The notes under the pieces were generated by a model that did no database searches, was not told the origin of the DNA, and was given only the letters and a program-made list of their open reading frames with translations. From Lysinibacillus sp. BPa_S21 (GTDB taxonomy: Bacteria; Bacillota; Bacilli; Bacillales_A; Planococcaceae), in NCBI RefSeq assembly GCF_023337795.1, contig NZ_JALIRS010000002.1, positions 434,001-498,000 of the forward strand: DNA of 64,000 nt. Direction: 5' to 3'. The position numbers and the translations under genes were made by a program. Shown here in pieces: positions 16,660 through 26,592 of this stretch. The stretch's first letter is position 1. The number at the start of each line of letters is the position of its first letter.

Positions 16660-18546
16660 TTATTTTTGCAAATTGTTTAGATAAAATCGATCATGAATAC
16701 AAAATCGATTTTTACCACTATTTTTCGCTTCATAAAGCGCTGTATCTGCGTGTAGGAAAACAGATTGAAACGCCGGACGGTACTGTTCATCCCACGTGAT
16801 GAGACCTGCTGAAATTGTCACCTGAGGATCTGTTGTATTTGGAATTCTTGCAACGATTGTTGCTGCTAAGTCGATTGCTTCTTTTTCAGCAATATTCGGG
16901 ATATACACAGACATTTCTTCTCCACCCCAGCGTGCACAAATGCCACGAGCTCCAATCATTTCTTTTAATTGTACTGCAATTTGCATAAGAATCTTATCAC
17001 CAATTTGATGTCCATACGTATCATTAACGCGTTTGAAATTATCAATATCAATGAGTAAGAACATCCCTGATTGATCATCTTTAAGAGACTTTTCTACATA
17101 CTGGTCTAAATAACTTCTTGCGTACAATTTCGTTAAATGATCCAAATCTACCATTTCTTGAAGTTGATTACGTAATATTGAGTTTGCAATGGCTAAGGAA
17201 GAATGATGGATTAATGATTGCATTAATTTAAAGCTATCAAATGAAAAGAAATACGGCTCCTTGTGTAACACGATACTAAAGCCATTAATTTTTTCTTCCA
17301 TTAATATCGGGATTGCCATAATTGAACGATATTCCATTTGATTAGGGGTTAATCGGCTGAAATCAGCAATAAATAGTGGATCATCGGTATATTCAAAATG
17401 TTGTTCAACATGTTTTATATAGGTTTGACCCTTTTCTGCATGGAATAAAGATGTACTTGCATCCGTCACTTCAAAGGTATCATTCTGTTTAAAAGCGAAG
17501 CAAACTTCCATTGGTTGAAAGGATTTCATTAATTGTTTTTGAAGGAAAAGTAACATGTCATTAATATCAATCCTCATATTCAAACGATGCGATGTTTCAT
17601 TGATAAGTTGTAAATCACTAACAAGGCGATGTGATTGATGATATAACTTTGCATTTTCAAGCGCATTTCCAGATGTTTGTGCGAGTATTCGTATAAAATC
17701 TTTTTCAGTTGTTGAAAAAAGATATGTTGTAGGTGCACTTACTTGTAAAATACCATAAATAGCTTGTCTCCCCTTTATAGGGGCATTTAATATTCGACAA
17801 TTCAAATCGCTAGCAAGCTCTGTTGTTAGCTCTCCCGAGACAAAAGCCTCAATAGTCGCAGGCCTTTCAGATAAATAATCAAAAAGCTTAATATCAATTG
17901 TCGTATGACGGTCTTGATCATTCGATAGTATAAGCTCCACATTAAACTTCGGGAAATTATCCTTAATGTTTTTCAAGACATTTTCTAAAATTAAATCAAT
18001 ATTCATAGTGGAATGAAATAAGTCTGTCATATTGTACAATTTTCGATATTGGTCTTCATTCACTTTTACTTCACAATTTTCTCTAATCCTTTGAAGAACC
18101 TTCGTAAGCGTTTCGACTAGCTCTTCGCCGTAATCCGTAGTCATAAAGTCTGTCCAAGCATCGGTTGCCTCGACGAGCAGCACACCAATTGGATTTTTGC
18201 CTTCCGCTTGGAAGAGCACCATATCTGTCATCATCGTATATACGTCTTTTTCTTTTAATATATAAGGAACTTTCACCAACTTCTGTTGATAAAAGTTGGC
18301 TTCAATCATTAACCATGACACAGCATTTAGTTTTGTTTCAATTGTTAAATTAGCCATCTCTTCAACAGGTATTAAAGAATTACCTTCGAAACCGAGAAAT
18401 GCCACATTTACAACTCCAAAGCGCTTCTTTAGACACTGTTTCAATGAGGAAAAATACTCATTAAAACCGGCTTGTTCTTTAGAACTCACCCAAATGCTCA
18501 AAACATCTGATTTTATATATTTTAGCGTTTGTAAATGGTCTGTCAT
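16660..18546 (-). CDS. dgcP: GAF-GGDEF diguanylate cyclase-like protein (YtrP/DgcP)
   Basis: A 628-residue soluble signalling protein: two or three GAF-type sensory regions (about residues 1-460) then a GGDEF domain starting near DHLTKLYARSYLDQ. DgcP of B. subtilis makes cyclic di-GMP. The active-site signature here reads ARWGGEEMS, so GGEEM in place of GG(D/E)EF; the two glycines and the metal-binding acidic residues are kept. Activity is therefore likely but unproven. Start chosen at MTDHLQTLKY behind AAAGGTG. Confidence 0.87.
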   Translation of the reverse strand: MTDHLQTLKYIKSDVLSIWVSSKEQAGFNEYFSSLKQCLKKRFGVVNVAFLGFEGNSLIPVEEMANLTIETKLNAVSWLMIEANFYQQKLVKVPYILKEKDVYTMMTDMVLFQAEGKNPIGVLLVEATDAWTDFMTTDYGEELVETLTKVLQRIRENCEVKVNEDQYRKLYNMTDLFHSTMNIDLILENVLKNIKDNFPKFNVELILSNDQDRHTTIDIKLFDYLSERPATIEAFVSGELTTELASDLNCRILNAPIKGRQAIYGILQVSAPTTYLFSTTEKDFIRILAQTSGNALENAKLYHQSHRLVSDLQLINETSHRLNMRIDINDMLLFLQKQLMKSFQPMEVCFAFKQNDTFEVTDASTSLFHAEKGQTYIKHVEQHFEYTDDPLFIADFSRLTPNQMEYRSIMAIPILMEEKINGFSIVLHKEPYFFSFDSFKLMQSLIHHSSLAIANSILRNQLQEMVDLDHLTKLYARSYLDQYVEKSLKDDQSGMFLLIDIDNFKRVNDTYGHQIGDKILMQIAVQLKEMIGARGICARWGGEEMSVYIPNIAEKEAIDLAATIVARIPNTTDPQVTISAGLITWDEQYRPAFQSVFLHADTALYEAKNSGKNRFCIHDRFYLNNLQK

Positions 18547-18754
18547 GAAATCACCTTTTCTATATAACGTCCAAATCAATTACTATTAACTTATAATATA
18601 GTATACATAATTTGTGTCATTTTGACTATGTTATTCTATTTTACTTTTACATTTTACATTTCCCACTGTATCATTAACTATCATCGAATATCGAAATATG
18701 TATATAAAGGAAATTTTTACTATATCACCTTTTTAAAAATAGTTAGCCTAATAA

Positions 18755-18783
18755 TTGACGTCTATGTAATAAGCAGTTACAAT
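18755..18783 (+). promoter_or_regulatory. Promoter of rpsD
   Basis: TTGACG and TACAAT with an exact 17-base spacer. Transcription from here gives a leader of about 205 bases before the rpsD start. The rest of the gap (18547-18754) shows nothing else. Confidence 0.75.
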
Positions 18784-18787
18784 GAAG

Positions 18788-18992
18788 TTTGTGTAAAATA
18801 AACGCAGCAGTGGTATGAGCTTATTACTGTATTTTATTCCTCTATTTTATTGTAAACAGATTCAATAGATGGTGTATCGCGTAACCTAACGGCTGCATAG
18901 GCGAAAATACATGAAAATAAAATGCGTATAGGAATGGGTACTACTGGTTTTTGTTTTACAACAAAAAAACCAAATTTAAAGGAGGAGACAAC
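18788..18992 (+). promoter_or_regulatory. rpsD: Candidate S4-binding rpsD leader
   Basis: About 205 bases of untranslated leader containing several complementary segments, including a GGTTTTTGTT / AACAAAAAAACC stem next to the ribosome site. In B. subtilis the S4 protein represses its own gene through a structured leader; length and position fit that, but I cannot confirm the pseudoknot by eye. Confidence 0.5.
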
Positions 18993-18995
18993 AAT

Positions 18996-19598
18996 ATGTC
19001 TCGTTATACAGGTCCATCTTGGAAATTATCACGTCGTCTTGGTATCTCACTAAGCGGTACAGGTAAAGAAATCGAAAAACGCCCTTACGCACCAGGTCAA
19101 CACGGTCCAAACCAACGTAAAAAATTATCAGAATACGGTTTACAACTTCAAGAAAAACAAAAACTTCGTCACATGTACGGCATGAACGAACGTCAATTCC
19201 GTACTCTATTCGACCGCGCTGGTAAAATGAAAGGTGTTCACGGTGAAAACTTCATGATCCTTCTTGAAACTCGCCTTGACAACCTAGTTTACCGTTTAGG
19301 TTTAGCTCGTACTCGTCGTGGATCTCGTCAATTAGTAAACCACGGCCACATCTTAGTAGATGGCAAACGCGTTGATATTCCTTCATACAGCGTAAAACCA
19401 GGTCAAACGATTTCTCTTCGTGAAAAATCTCAAAACCTTGCTGTAGTAGCAGAAGCAATCGAAGTAAACAACTTCGTACCTGACTACTTAACATTTGATG
19501 CTGACAAAAAAGAAGGTACATTCACTCGCCTTCCAGAGCGTTCTGAATTATCAGCTGAAATCAACGAAGCATTCATCGTAGAGTACTACTCTCGTTAA
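18996..19598 (+). CDS. rpsD: Ribosomal protein S4
   Basis: Primary 16S rRNA binding protein of the small subunit, 200 residues. Starts [16 protein letters not shown] and carries the S4 RNA-binding domain around [27 protein letters not shown] sets the start. Codon use is strongly biased as expected for a ribosomal gene. The stand-alone location away from the S10/alpha operons is the Bacillus pattern. Confidence 0.98.
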   Translation: MSRYTGPSWKLSRRLGISLSGTGKEIEKRPYAPGQHGPNQRKKLSEYGLQLQEKQKLRHMYGMNERQFRTLFDRAGKMKGVHGENFMILLETRLDNLVYRLGLARTRRGSRQLVNHGHILVDGKRVDIPSYSVKPGQTISLREKSQNLAVVAEAIEVNNFVPDYLTFDADKKEGTFTRLPERSELSAEINEAFIVEYYSR

Positions 19599-19624
19599 TT
19601 AAATTACTCTGCAAAGAGTAGTTT

Positions 19625-19672
19625 AGAAAACCCTAGAAAGCCTTTTATATCAAGGCTCTCTAGGGTTTTTGC
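19625..19672 (+). terminator. Terminator after rpsD
   Basis: Stem AAACCCTAGA-AAGCCTT / AAGGCTCTCTAGGGTTT with a T run. Confidence 0.9.
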
Positions 19673-19758
19673 TTGTTATCGACAATGCACAATAATACAT
19701 TAAATATCATTGTTTTGGGGCTGATGTTGGGGCAAATTATTAATACGGAGTGAAATGA

Positions 19759-20101
19759 ATGAAGCTTGGAGATTACTTAATTAATAATCCTCATATAGAA
19801 TGGGAGTTAAAGAATAACCAGGAGATGTTTAGTTTGTTAACATTTCGATGTTAACTTAAATGGTAATAATTTTTCTACAAGATTTTATAAGTCATTGGAC
19901 TGCTCGTCGGTATATAAAGAAAAAATCGAAGGTCGATACATATTCTTTATTGATAATGAATCAATTAATAATGAAGTAATACGAAATAAGATAAACATCC
20001 TACCTGATAAATTGCAATCCCTTTCATTACCCATAAATTTTACAAACTCGCAAAAGGAAATATATTCAAAAGATTGGATTTCTCATATTCTTGAATATTG
20101 A
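19759..20101 (+). pseudogene. Small unknown gene with a frameshift
   Basis: A GGAG site precedes an ATG at 19759 that opens a frame ending after 31 codons at 19854 (MKLGDYLINNPHIEWELKNN then on to SLLTFRC). From about 19841 the next frame continues as HFDVNLNGNNFSTRFYKSLD and on to FIDNESINNEVIR, ending ...DWISHILEY at 20101. Together they would make one acidic, soluble protein of about 114 residues. No family recognised; the size and composition would suit an immunity-type or other orphan protein, which is a guess. It may be a true mutation or a sequencing error in the TTTCGATGTTAAC stretch. Confidence 0.55.
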
Positions 20102-20114
20102 CTCAGGGATTTTT

Positions 20115-20993
20115 TTATTTTATTATCTTTTCAATATCCTGGGGCTCCCCGTTTTTTGGTTTATTTCCTTCCTCTAACTTTTTTCGTTTAGTTCGCAATA
20201 CAAGCCCGACAATTAGGTACAGCAATGTAGTAATAATGCCTGCCGTTGGGGAAACAAGAAATTCTTTTCCCGAAGCAATTTTAATATAGCCATCCAGAAT
20301 AAGCGGATTCACAAGTGCATCTTCTGTCATATGCATAAGGACAAGTGGCCAAATACTTTTCGTCATTAAATAAATTTCTGTATACATTACTGTCCAACAG
20401 ATCATCGTCACGATACCTATTAACGCAAAAAGCCACCTATTTACAGGAAGCACACTGAAGATATCACTTTCTGATAAGAACACTAAAAAATATGGAATAT
20501 GCCAAGCTCCCCAAACACCACCAACAATAAAATACAACCAAAAATCATTTATTTTTAATGATGATAGTTTACTTGTCAAATAGCCTCTCCAAACGGATTC
20601 CTCAAAAAAGTTTTTAACAAATTGGATCAGTAAGCCACCCATGAAAACTGAAACGATTGCATCTAAATGAAAATCCGAAAAATCCATCCAGCTAAAAATA
20701 TAGCTTACTAACAAAACTGCAGAAGTGATTACAGGATAGACTAGGAGCGAAACAACATACCATTTTACGTTACCCTTCAAATTAGGTAATAAGCCTATAT
20801 CGTGCCAACCATCTCCTGCAAAGGCACGTAACGAGATAGTCATCAGCAACGGTAAAACTAGCCAAATTCCCATCCCAAGCGTGTCGCCTTTAGGTTGTTC
20901 AGGTATGAAACGATCTACGAAAACACCAAGCCAGCCACATAGCAAAACAACAACGATAAAGATTATTACATTCCGTGTAGTTTTCACTTTCAA
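20115..20993 (-). CDS. CPBP-family intramembrane metalloprotease
   Basis: A 292-residue polytopic membrane protein with about seven hydrophobic segments. The CPBP/Abi motif 1, FFEESVWRGYL (EExxxR), and motif 2, WGAWHIPYFL, are present, giving the glutamate and histidine active-site residues; a later LVLMHMTEDALVNP gives the third. Substrate unknown. Overlaps the TetR gene by 4 bases, so the two are co-translated and the regulator probably controls the operon. Not part of the B. subtilis gene order here. Confidence 0.9.
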   Translation of the reverse strand: MKVKTTRNVIIFIVVVLLCGWLGVFVDRFIPEQPKGDTLGMGIWLVLPLLMTISLRAFAGDGWHDIGLLPNLKGNVKWYVVSLLVYPVITSAVLLVSYIFSWMDFSDFHLDAIVSVFMGGLLIQFVKNFFEESVWRGYLTSKLSSLKINDFWLYFIVGGVWGAWHIPYFLVFLSESDIFSVLPVNRWLFALIGIVTMICWTVMYTEIYLMTKSIWPLVLMHMTEDALVNPLILDGYIKIASGKEFLVSPTAGIITTLLYLIVGLVLRTKRKKLEEGNKPKNGEPQDIEKIIK

Positions 20994-21577
20994 TCCGCCT
21001 TCCTGTTTTCAAGGATTGAAATAACCCACATTGTATCGGGACAAGGTGTTTCGGGATGCAGTGCAATGTATTGAGCGATACCCTGTATAGAACACCAAAA
21101 TGCTACCGCAAGTGCTTCAGCATTCCCCTGTTTAAATTCACCCAGCAATTGCCCCTTCTCTATTAATGGAATACTCTTTTTAATTAATTTATCCGCTTCT
21201 GTAAGCATTTCTTTTAAATCTTCCGACAAGGAATCAAGATGTTGCGCATTTTCCATTAGCACAAACATTTTTGCAGCAGACGGGTTTGTACTGATCATGC
21301 TAAATATTTCCTCAGCAACCGCTGTAAAGATTGCCAATGATGATTCATTCATAACATCAAAATCTATTTTAAGTCTTTCACAGCCTATGCGAATTAATTC
21401 TTCATAAAGTTTTTCCTTAGAGCCAAAATAATGAAAAAGCAACCCCATGCTCATATCAGCAGCTTTAGCAATATCAGCAACTTTTGTTTCACCATACCCC
21501 TTACGAATAAACAAATCTAATGCTGTTTGTAAAATTAAAGCTCTTCGTTGTTCTTTTTGTTCATGTCTAATCGACAT
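20990..21577 (-). CDS. TetR-family transcriptional regulator
   Basis: A 195-residue repressor with an N-terminal helix-turn-helix (ALDLFIRKGYGETKVADIAKAA, helix 3 MGLLFHYFGSKEKLYEEL). The ligand domain is generic. The start is the ATG of MSIRHEQKEQ, placed after GGGGTGGGAG; an upstream in-frame GTG lies inside that site. Likely represses itself and the CPBP protease gene through the palindrome upstream. Confidence 0.92.
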   Translation of the reverse strand: MSIRHEQKEQRRALILQTALDLFIRKGYGETKVADIAKAADMSMGLLFHYFGSKEKLYEELIRIGCERLKIDFDVMNESSLAIFTAVAEEIFSMISTNPSAAKMFVLMENAQHLDSLSEDLKEMLTEADKLIKKSIPLIEKGQLLGEFKQGNAEALAVAFWCSIQGIAQYIALHPETPCPDTMWVISILENRKAD

Positions 21578-21590
21578 TTCTCCCACCCCT

Positions 21591-21627
21591 TTATTGAAAA
21601 TATTCTCATTGAAATATTATTCAATAA
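21591..21627. promoter_or_regulatory. Candidate TetR operator
   Basis: The near-perfect palindrome ATTGAAATATTATTCAAT (21608-21625) lies within a larger symmetry TTATTGAA ... TTCAATAA (21591-21627), directly upstream of the regulator. Size and position fit a TetR-family autoregulatory site. Confidence 0.55.
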
Positions 21628-22025
21628 AATTGCAAATAGTCCTGAAAAGTGCCTAAAAAAATTTTTTGTTTATCAGCCCGAATACCCATATTTTAACAAA
21701 TATTTTCATCCGTTTGATTGATTAGAATATTCACATAAATTATGACGATTTTATGTACTTTAAAATAGTAATTACACAATTAAAAAGCAACATATTCACT
21801 ACTAATATATTAAGAACAAAATATCAGTTATTTACTATTCAACACTTCTATAAAATAGAACACATTTCCAAAAAATATATTTTACTTTCATAGGAAAACA
21901 ATTTTCAAAACGTTTTTATATCAATAATCCTCAGCAACACAACCTTTCATTATATCAAAAGCCAACCTAACTTTTTTGTAAAATAATAACATAATTAAAA
22001 TTAACAATTTTAATAAAAATACGTG
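21628..22025. other. AT-rich gap without a gene
   Basis: About 400 bases of very AT-rich sequence with many A and T tracts. I find no open frame, repeat or hairpin of note. It may contain upstream regulatory sequence for the alcohol dehydrogenase. Confidence 0.4.
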
Positions 22026-22054
22026 TTGAACTTTTACAAATAATAGAATAACAT
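22026..22054 (+). promoter_or_regulatory. Promoter of the iron alcohol dehydrogenase
   Basis: TTGAAC and TAACAT with a 17-base spacer, 63 bases upstream of the start codon. Confidence 0.6.
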
Positions 22055-22117
22055 GAACTTCGAAAGGTGGTTCGCCATCATTCAAGCAATAACAATTATT
22101 TTAAAGGGGTTGGAAAT

Positions 22118-23323
22118 ATGTCAGACGTTCTAAAGCAATTTGTTATGCCGAAAACAAACTTATTTGGACCTGGAGCAATTCAAGAAGTTGGTAAACGCTT
22201 AAATGATTTAGAAGTGAAAAAGACATTAATCGTAACAGATGAGGGCTTACACAAATTAGGTCTCTCTGAACAAATTGCTAACATCATTATAGCTGCTGGA
22301 ATTGATGTAGCCATTTTCCCGAAAGCAGAACCGAATCCAACAGATCAAAACATTGAAGACGGGATTGCAGTGTATCATGCTGAAAACTGTGATTCCATTG
22401 TATCTCTTGGAGGGGGTAGCGCACACGATGCAGCAAAAGGTATCGGACTTATTGCTTCGAATGGTGGACGCATTCATGATTACGAGGGCGTTGACAAATC
22501 ACAAAACCCACTAGTGCCATTAATCGCTATTAACACAACTGCTGGTACAGCAAGTGAAATGACTCGCTTCACAATTATTACGGATACCTCTCGTAAAGTG
22601 AAGATGGCCATTGTGGATAAACATGTTACTCCACTTCTATCAATTAATGACCCCGAGTTAATGGTTGGCTTACCTCCTGCTCTAACTGCGGCAACTGGTT
22701 TAGATGCATTAACACATGCAATCGAATCATTTGTGTCGACAGAAGCAACACCAATTACTGATGCATGCGCAGAAAAGGTGCTTCAGCTAGTTCCTGAATA
22801 TTTACCACGCGCCTATGCAAACGGTGCAGATTTAGAGGCACGTGAGCAAATGGTGTACGCACAATTTTTAGCAGGCATGGCGTTTAATAATGCTTCACTT
22901 GGCTATGTACATGCAATTGCGCATCAATTAGGCGGTTTCTATAATTTACCACACGGAGTATGTAATGCTATTCTTTTACCACATGTTTGCCGCTTCAACT
23001 TAACAGCACGAACTGACCGTTTTGCAAGAATCGCTGAATTGTTAGGTGAAAACGTTGAAGGGTTAAGTAAACGTGAGGCTGCTGAAAAAGCAATTACAGC
23101 AATTGAAAACCTTTCTAGTGATTTAAACATTCCAAGTGGCTTCCGCGAATTAGGCGCGAAGGATGAGGATATTGAAATCTTAGCGAAAAATGCAATGTTA
23201 GATGTATGTGCTGCAACAAACCCACGTAAAGCAACTTTAGAGGACATTAAACAAATTATTACAAATGCAATGGGTCCTGTTGCGAAAAAAGAAGAGTCAC
23301 TCGAAGCTATCGCACTTTCTTAA
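22118..23323 (+). CDS. Iron-containing alcohol dehydrogenase
   Basis: A 401-residue group III (iron-activated) alcohol dehydrogenase. The NAD site GGGSAHDAAKGIGL and the metal ligands in LDALTHAIESFVS and GYVHAIAHQLGGFYNLPHG are intact. It interconverts alcohols and aldehydes with NAD(P); it resembles the methanol/1,3-propanediol dehydrogenase branch, but the substrate cannot be read from sequence. Start MSDVLKQFV follows AAAGGGGTTGG. Single-gene unit. Confidence 0.92.
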   Translation: MSDVLKQFVMPKTNLFGPGAIQEVGKRLNDLEVKKTLIVTDEGLHKLGLSEQIANIIIAAGIDVAIFPKAEPNPTDQNIEDGIAVYHAENCDSIVSLGGGSAHDAAKGIGLIASNGGRIHDYEGVDKSQNPLVPLIAINTTAGTASEMTRFTIITDTSRKVKMAIVDKHVTPLLSINDPELMVGLPPALTAATGLDALTHAIESFVSTEATPITDACAEKVLQLVPEYLPRAYANGADLEAREQMVYAQFLAGMAFNNASLGYVHAIAHQLGGFYNLPHGVCNAILLPHVCRFNLTARTDRFARIAELLGENVEGLSKREAAEKAITAIENLSSDLNIPSGFRELGAKDEDIEILAKNAMLDVCAATNPRKATLEDIKQIITNAMGPVAKKEESLEAIALS

Positions 23324-23331
23324 TAGATAAT

Positions 23332-23364
23332 CAAAAGGCATGTCTCGTGGCATGCCTTTTTTAA
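23332..23364 (+). terminator. Terminator after the alcohol dehydrogenase
   Basis: Stem AAAAGGCATG / CATGCCTTTT with a T run. Confidence 0.85.
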
Positions 23365-23393
23365 TTGATAACTGCCAGAGGTTTTGAGCCAAC

Positions 23394-23695
23394 AAGTGGT
23401 TTTTGTGCGAAAGCGTAGCGACAGCAACAGATGGTTTTTTTGTGCGAAAGCGTAGCGACAGCAACAGATGGTTTTTTTGTGCGAAAGCGTAGCGACAGCG
23501 ACAGATGGTTTTTTTGTGCGAAAGCGTAGCGACAGCGACAGATGGTTTTTTTGTGCGAAAGCGTAGCGACAGCGACAGATGGTTTTTTTGTGCGAAAGCG
23601 TAGCGACAGCGACAGATGGTTTTTTTGTGCGAAAGCGTAGCGACAGCGACAGATGGTTTTTTTGTGCGAAAGCGTAGCGACAGCGACAGCAACAA
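23394..23695 (+). repeat. Tandem array, 8 copies of a 37-bp unit
   Basis: Eight head-to-tail units with starts of GTGCGAAAGCGTAGCGACAG at 23405, 23442, 23479, 23516, 23553, 23590, 23627 and 23664, exactly 37 bases apart. Units differ by only a few bases (GCAACA or GCGACA in the spacer; a T run of 5-7). Each unit contains GCGAAAGCGTAGCGACAGC, the reverse complement of the inner module of the dispersed palindromic element. It lies between the dehydrogenase terminator and the promoter of the next gene. No spacers, so not a CRISPR. Confidence 0.95.
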
Positions 23696-23721
23696 AGTTA
23701 AAGCTAAAGAGCATTCAGTCA

Positions 23722-23750
23722 TTGTATGTCACTCGAACACTCGCTATACT
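23722..23750 (+). promoter_or_regulatory. Promoter of the cobalamin-binding-protein-like gene
   Basis: TTGTAT and TATACT with a 17-base spacer, immediately after the 37-bp array and about 28 bases before the start codon. Confidence 0.6.
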
Positions 23751-23778
23751 TTTCTTAAAAAGAATTGGAGATAAGAAA

Positions 23779-24588
23779 ATGCGTTTAATCTCAATTTGTC
23801 CTAGTAATACAGAACTTGTTGCTTATTTAGGGCTGACTGACCAGCTTGTGGGCGTCGATGATTTTTCAGATTGGCCATTAGTCGTAAAAGACTTGCCTCA
23901 GCTTGGCCCAGATTTATCAATTGATATGGATGCATTAGAAGCATTGCAGCCAGATCTTGTACTTGCATCGTTAAGTGTCCCTGGCATGGAAAAAAATATT
24001 GAAGCTTTACAAGCTAGAAATATTCCTCATATTGTTTTTAATGCCAATTCTTTAGAGGAAATCGCACAGGACCTTCATATTTTAGGTAAAGCTTGTGGAG
24101 TTGAGGAGCGTGCTAAAAAAATTTCCGAGGAATATTTATATTGTATTGATTGTCTATACAAAGTTGCTCAAACAATTCCTAAAAAACCTACTGTTTATTG
24201 GGAATGGTGGCCAAACCCTATCTTTACCCCAGGTAAAATTAATTGGTTAACTGAAATTAGTGCCATTGCTGGTGGGCAAAATCTGTTTCAAGATGTAGAA
24301 CTAGCAAGTGTGCAAACTGATTGGGCTGATGTAGTAAGGCGTGACCCAGACTATATAATGATGGCTTGGGTAGGTGTTGCCTTTGAGCGAATTCAACCGG
24401 CAAATTTATTAAAACGGTCGGATGCGCAGGAGCTACGAGCTGTTAAAATGAAACAGCTTCACGTAATGGAGGAATGGCTTTATTGTCGTCCATCACCACG
24501 CCTCATAGAGGGTGCATTAAAGCTTGCAAATATGCTTCACCCCAAAAAATATGAGCACATCAAGCTTCCAAGTTTTTTAGATAGTTAA
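23779..24588 (+). CDS. BtuF-like cobalamin-binding protein without signal peptide
   Basis: A 269-residue class III periplasmic-binding-protein fold (ICPSNTELVAYLGLTDQLVGV, then DWP, PDLVLAS, and IAGGQNLF in the second lobe), the family that binds vitamin B12 or ferric siderophores. It lacks a signal peptide and lipobox and has no permease or ATPase next door, so it is probably not a normal ABC-importer subunit. The ATG at 23779 is chosen because TTGGAG lies 7 bases upstream; a longer reading would run back into the tandem array. Ligand unknown. Confidence 0.8.
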   Translation: MRLISICPSNTELVAYLGLTDQLVGVDDFSDWPLVVKDLPQLGPDLSIDMDALEALQPDLVLASLSVPGMEKNIEALQARNIPHIVFNANSLEEIAQDLHILGKACGVEERAKKISEEYLYCIDCLYKVAQTIPKKPTVYWEWWPNPIFTPGKINWLTEISAIAGGQNLFQDVELASVQTDWADVVRRDPDYIMMAWVGVAFERIQPANLLKRSDAQELRAVKMKQLHVMEEWLYCRPSPRLIEGALKLANMLHPKKYEHIKLPSFLDS

Positions 24589-24620
24589 AAATAAAAGTAT
24601 GGCTCTTCTGCAAAGAGAGG

Positions 24621-24824
24621 GGTTGATTTCCGTTCCGGCTGTGCGCTTTGTTGCTGTCGCTTTGCTTTCGCTACAGAAAACATTTGCCGCTGACGCTTCG
24701 CTTTCGCGCAGAGCAGAGCTTCCTGGGGGCGTCCGATGAGCCGCTTCACTCGCGTAGCTCGCTCCAGGGTCTCATCTGTGACGCTGATCCCCAAGGAGTA
24801 GCCCAGCCTCCACTCCAATCAACC
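24621..24824 (+). repeat. Dispersed palindromic element (copy C)
   Basis: About 204 bp between two convergent genes. Ends GGTTGATTTCCG and CCACTCCAATCAACC. It contains the inner module twice, 36 bases apart (24653 and 24689), the same spacing as one unit of the 37-bp array. Preceded by CTTCTGCAAAGAG, like copy F. The remainder of the 24589-24944 gap holds only a terminator. Confidence 0.88.
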
Positions 24825-24893
24825 GTTTTACTTATCTTGTATCTTCTAACATAGCGGCTAGAGATTTCCTAAACCATTTTATTTTCCATCCAA

Positions 24894-24930
24894 AAGAGAC
24901 ATCCCCTCTAATATTGAGGGGATGTCTTGT
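24894..24930 (-). terminator. Terminator after tyrS
   Basis: Perfect stem AGACATCCCCTC / GAGGGGATGTCT with a 7-base loop and CTTTTGG on the minus strand. Confidence 0.85.
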
Positions 24931-24944
24931 TGTATACGTCTGAG

Positions 24945-26490
<1,546 letters not shown>

Positions 26491-26560
26491 ACTATAAGCA
26501 TTATTCTAAACGATTCTTTTTCATTGTCAATAACTATGTTCGACCTAAATCAATATGTGC

Positions 26561-26566
26561 TATAAT
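26561..26566 (+). promoter_or_regulatory. Extended -10 promoter of the pbp gene
   Basis: TGCTATAAT is a perfect extended -10 element 26 bases upstream of the start; the -35 region (GTTCGA) is weak. Confidence 0.55.
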
Positions 26567-26592
26567 AGACAAGATTTTAGGAGGTCGATACA

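Noticed and set aside
23394-23695. CRISPR array
   Set aside because: The units are contiguous and nearly identical over all 37 bases with no unique spacers, and no cas genes are present.
23297-23722. Open frames through the 37-bp array coding a repeated peptide (RFRTKKPSVAVATLSHKK type)
   Set aside because: Because 37 is not a multiple of 3, one frame passing through three units reads all three frames, so openness is automatic once the unit lacks stops. There is no ribosome site and the peptide is low complexity.
23396-23778. Cobalamin riboswitch ahead of the BtuF-like gene
   Set aside because: The space is filled by the tandem array and a promoter; no B12-box sequence is visible.
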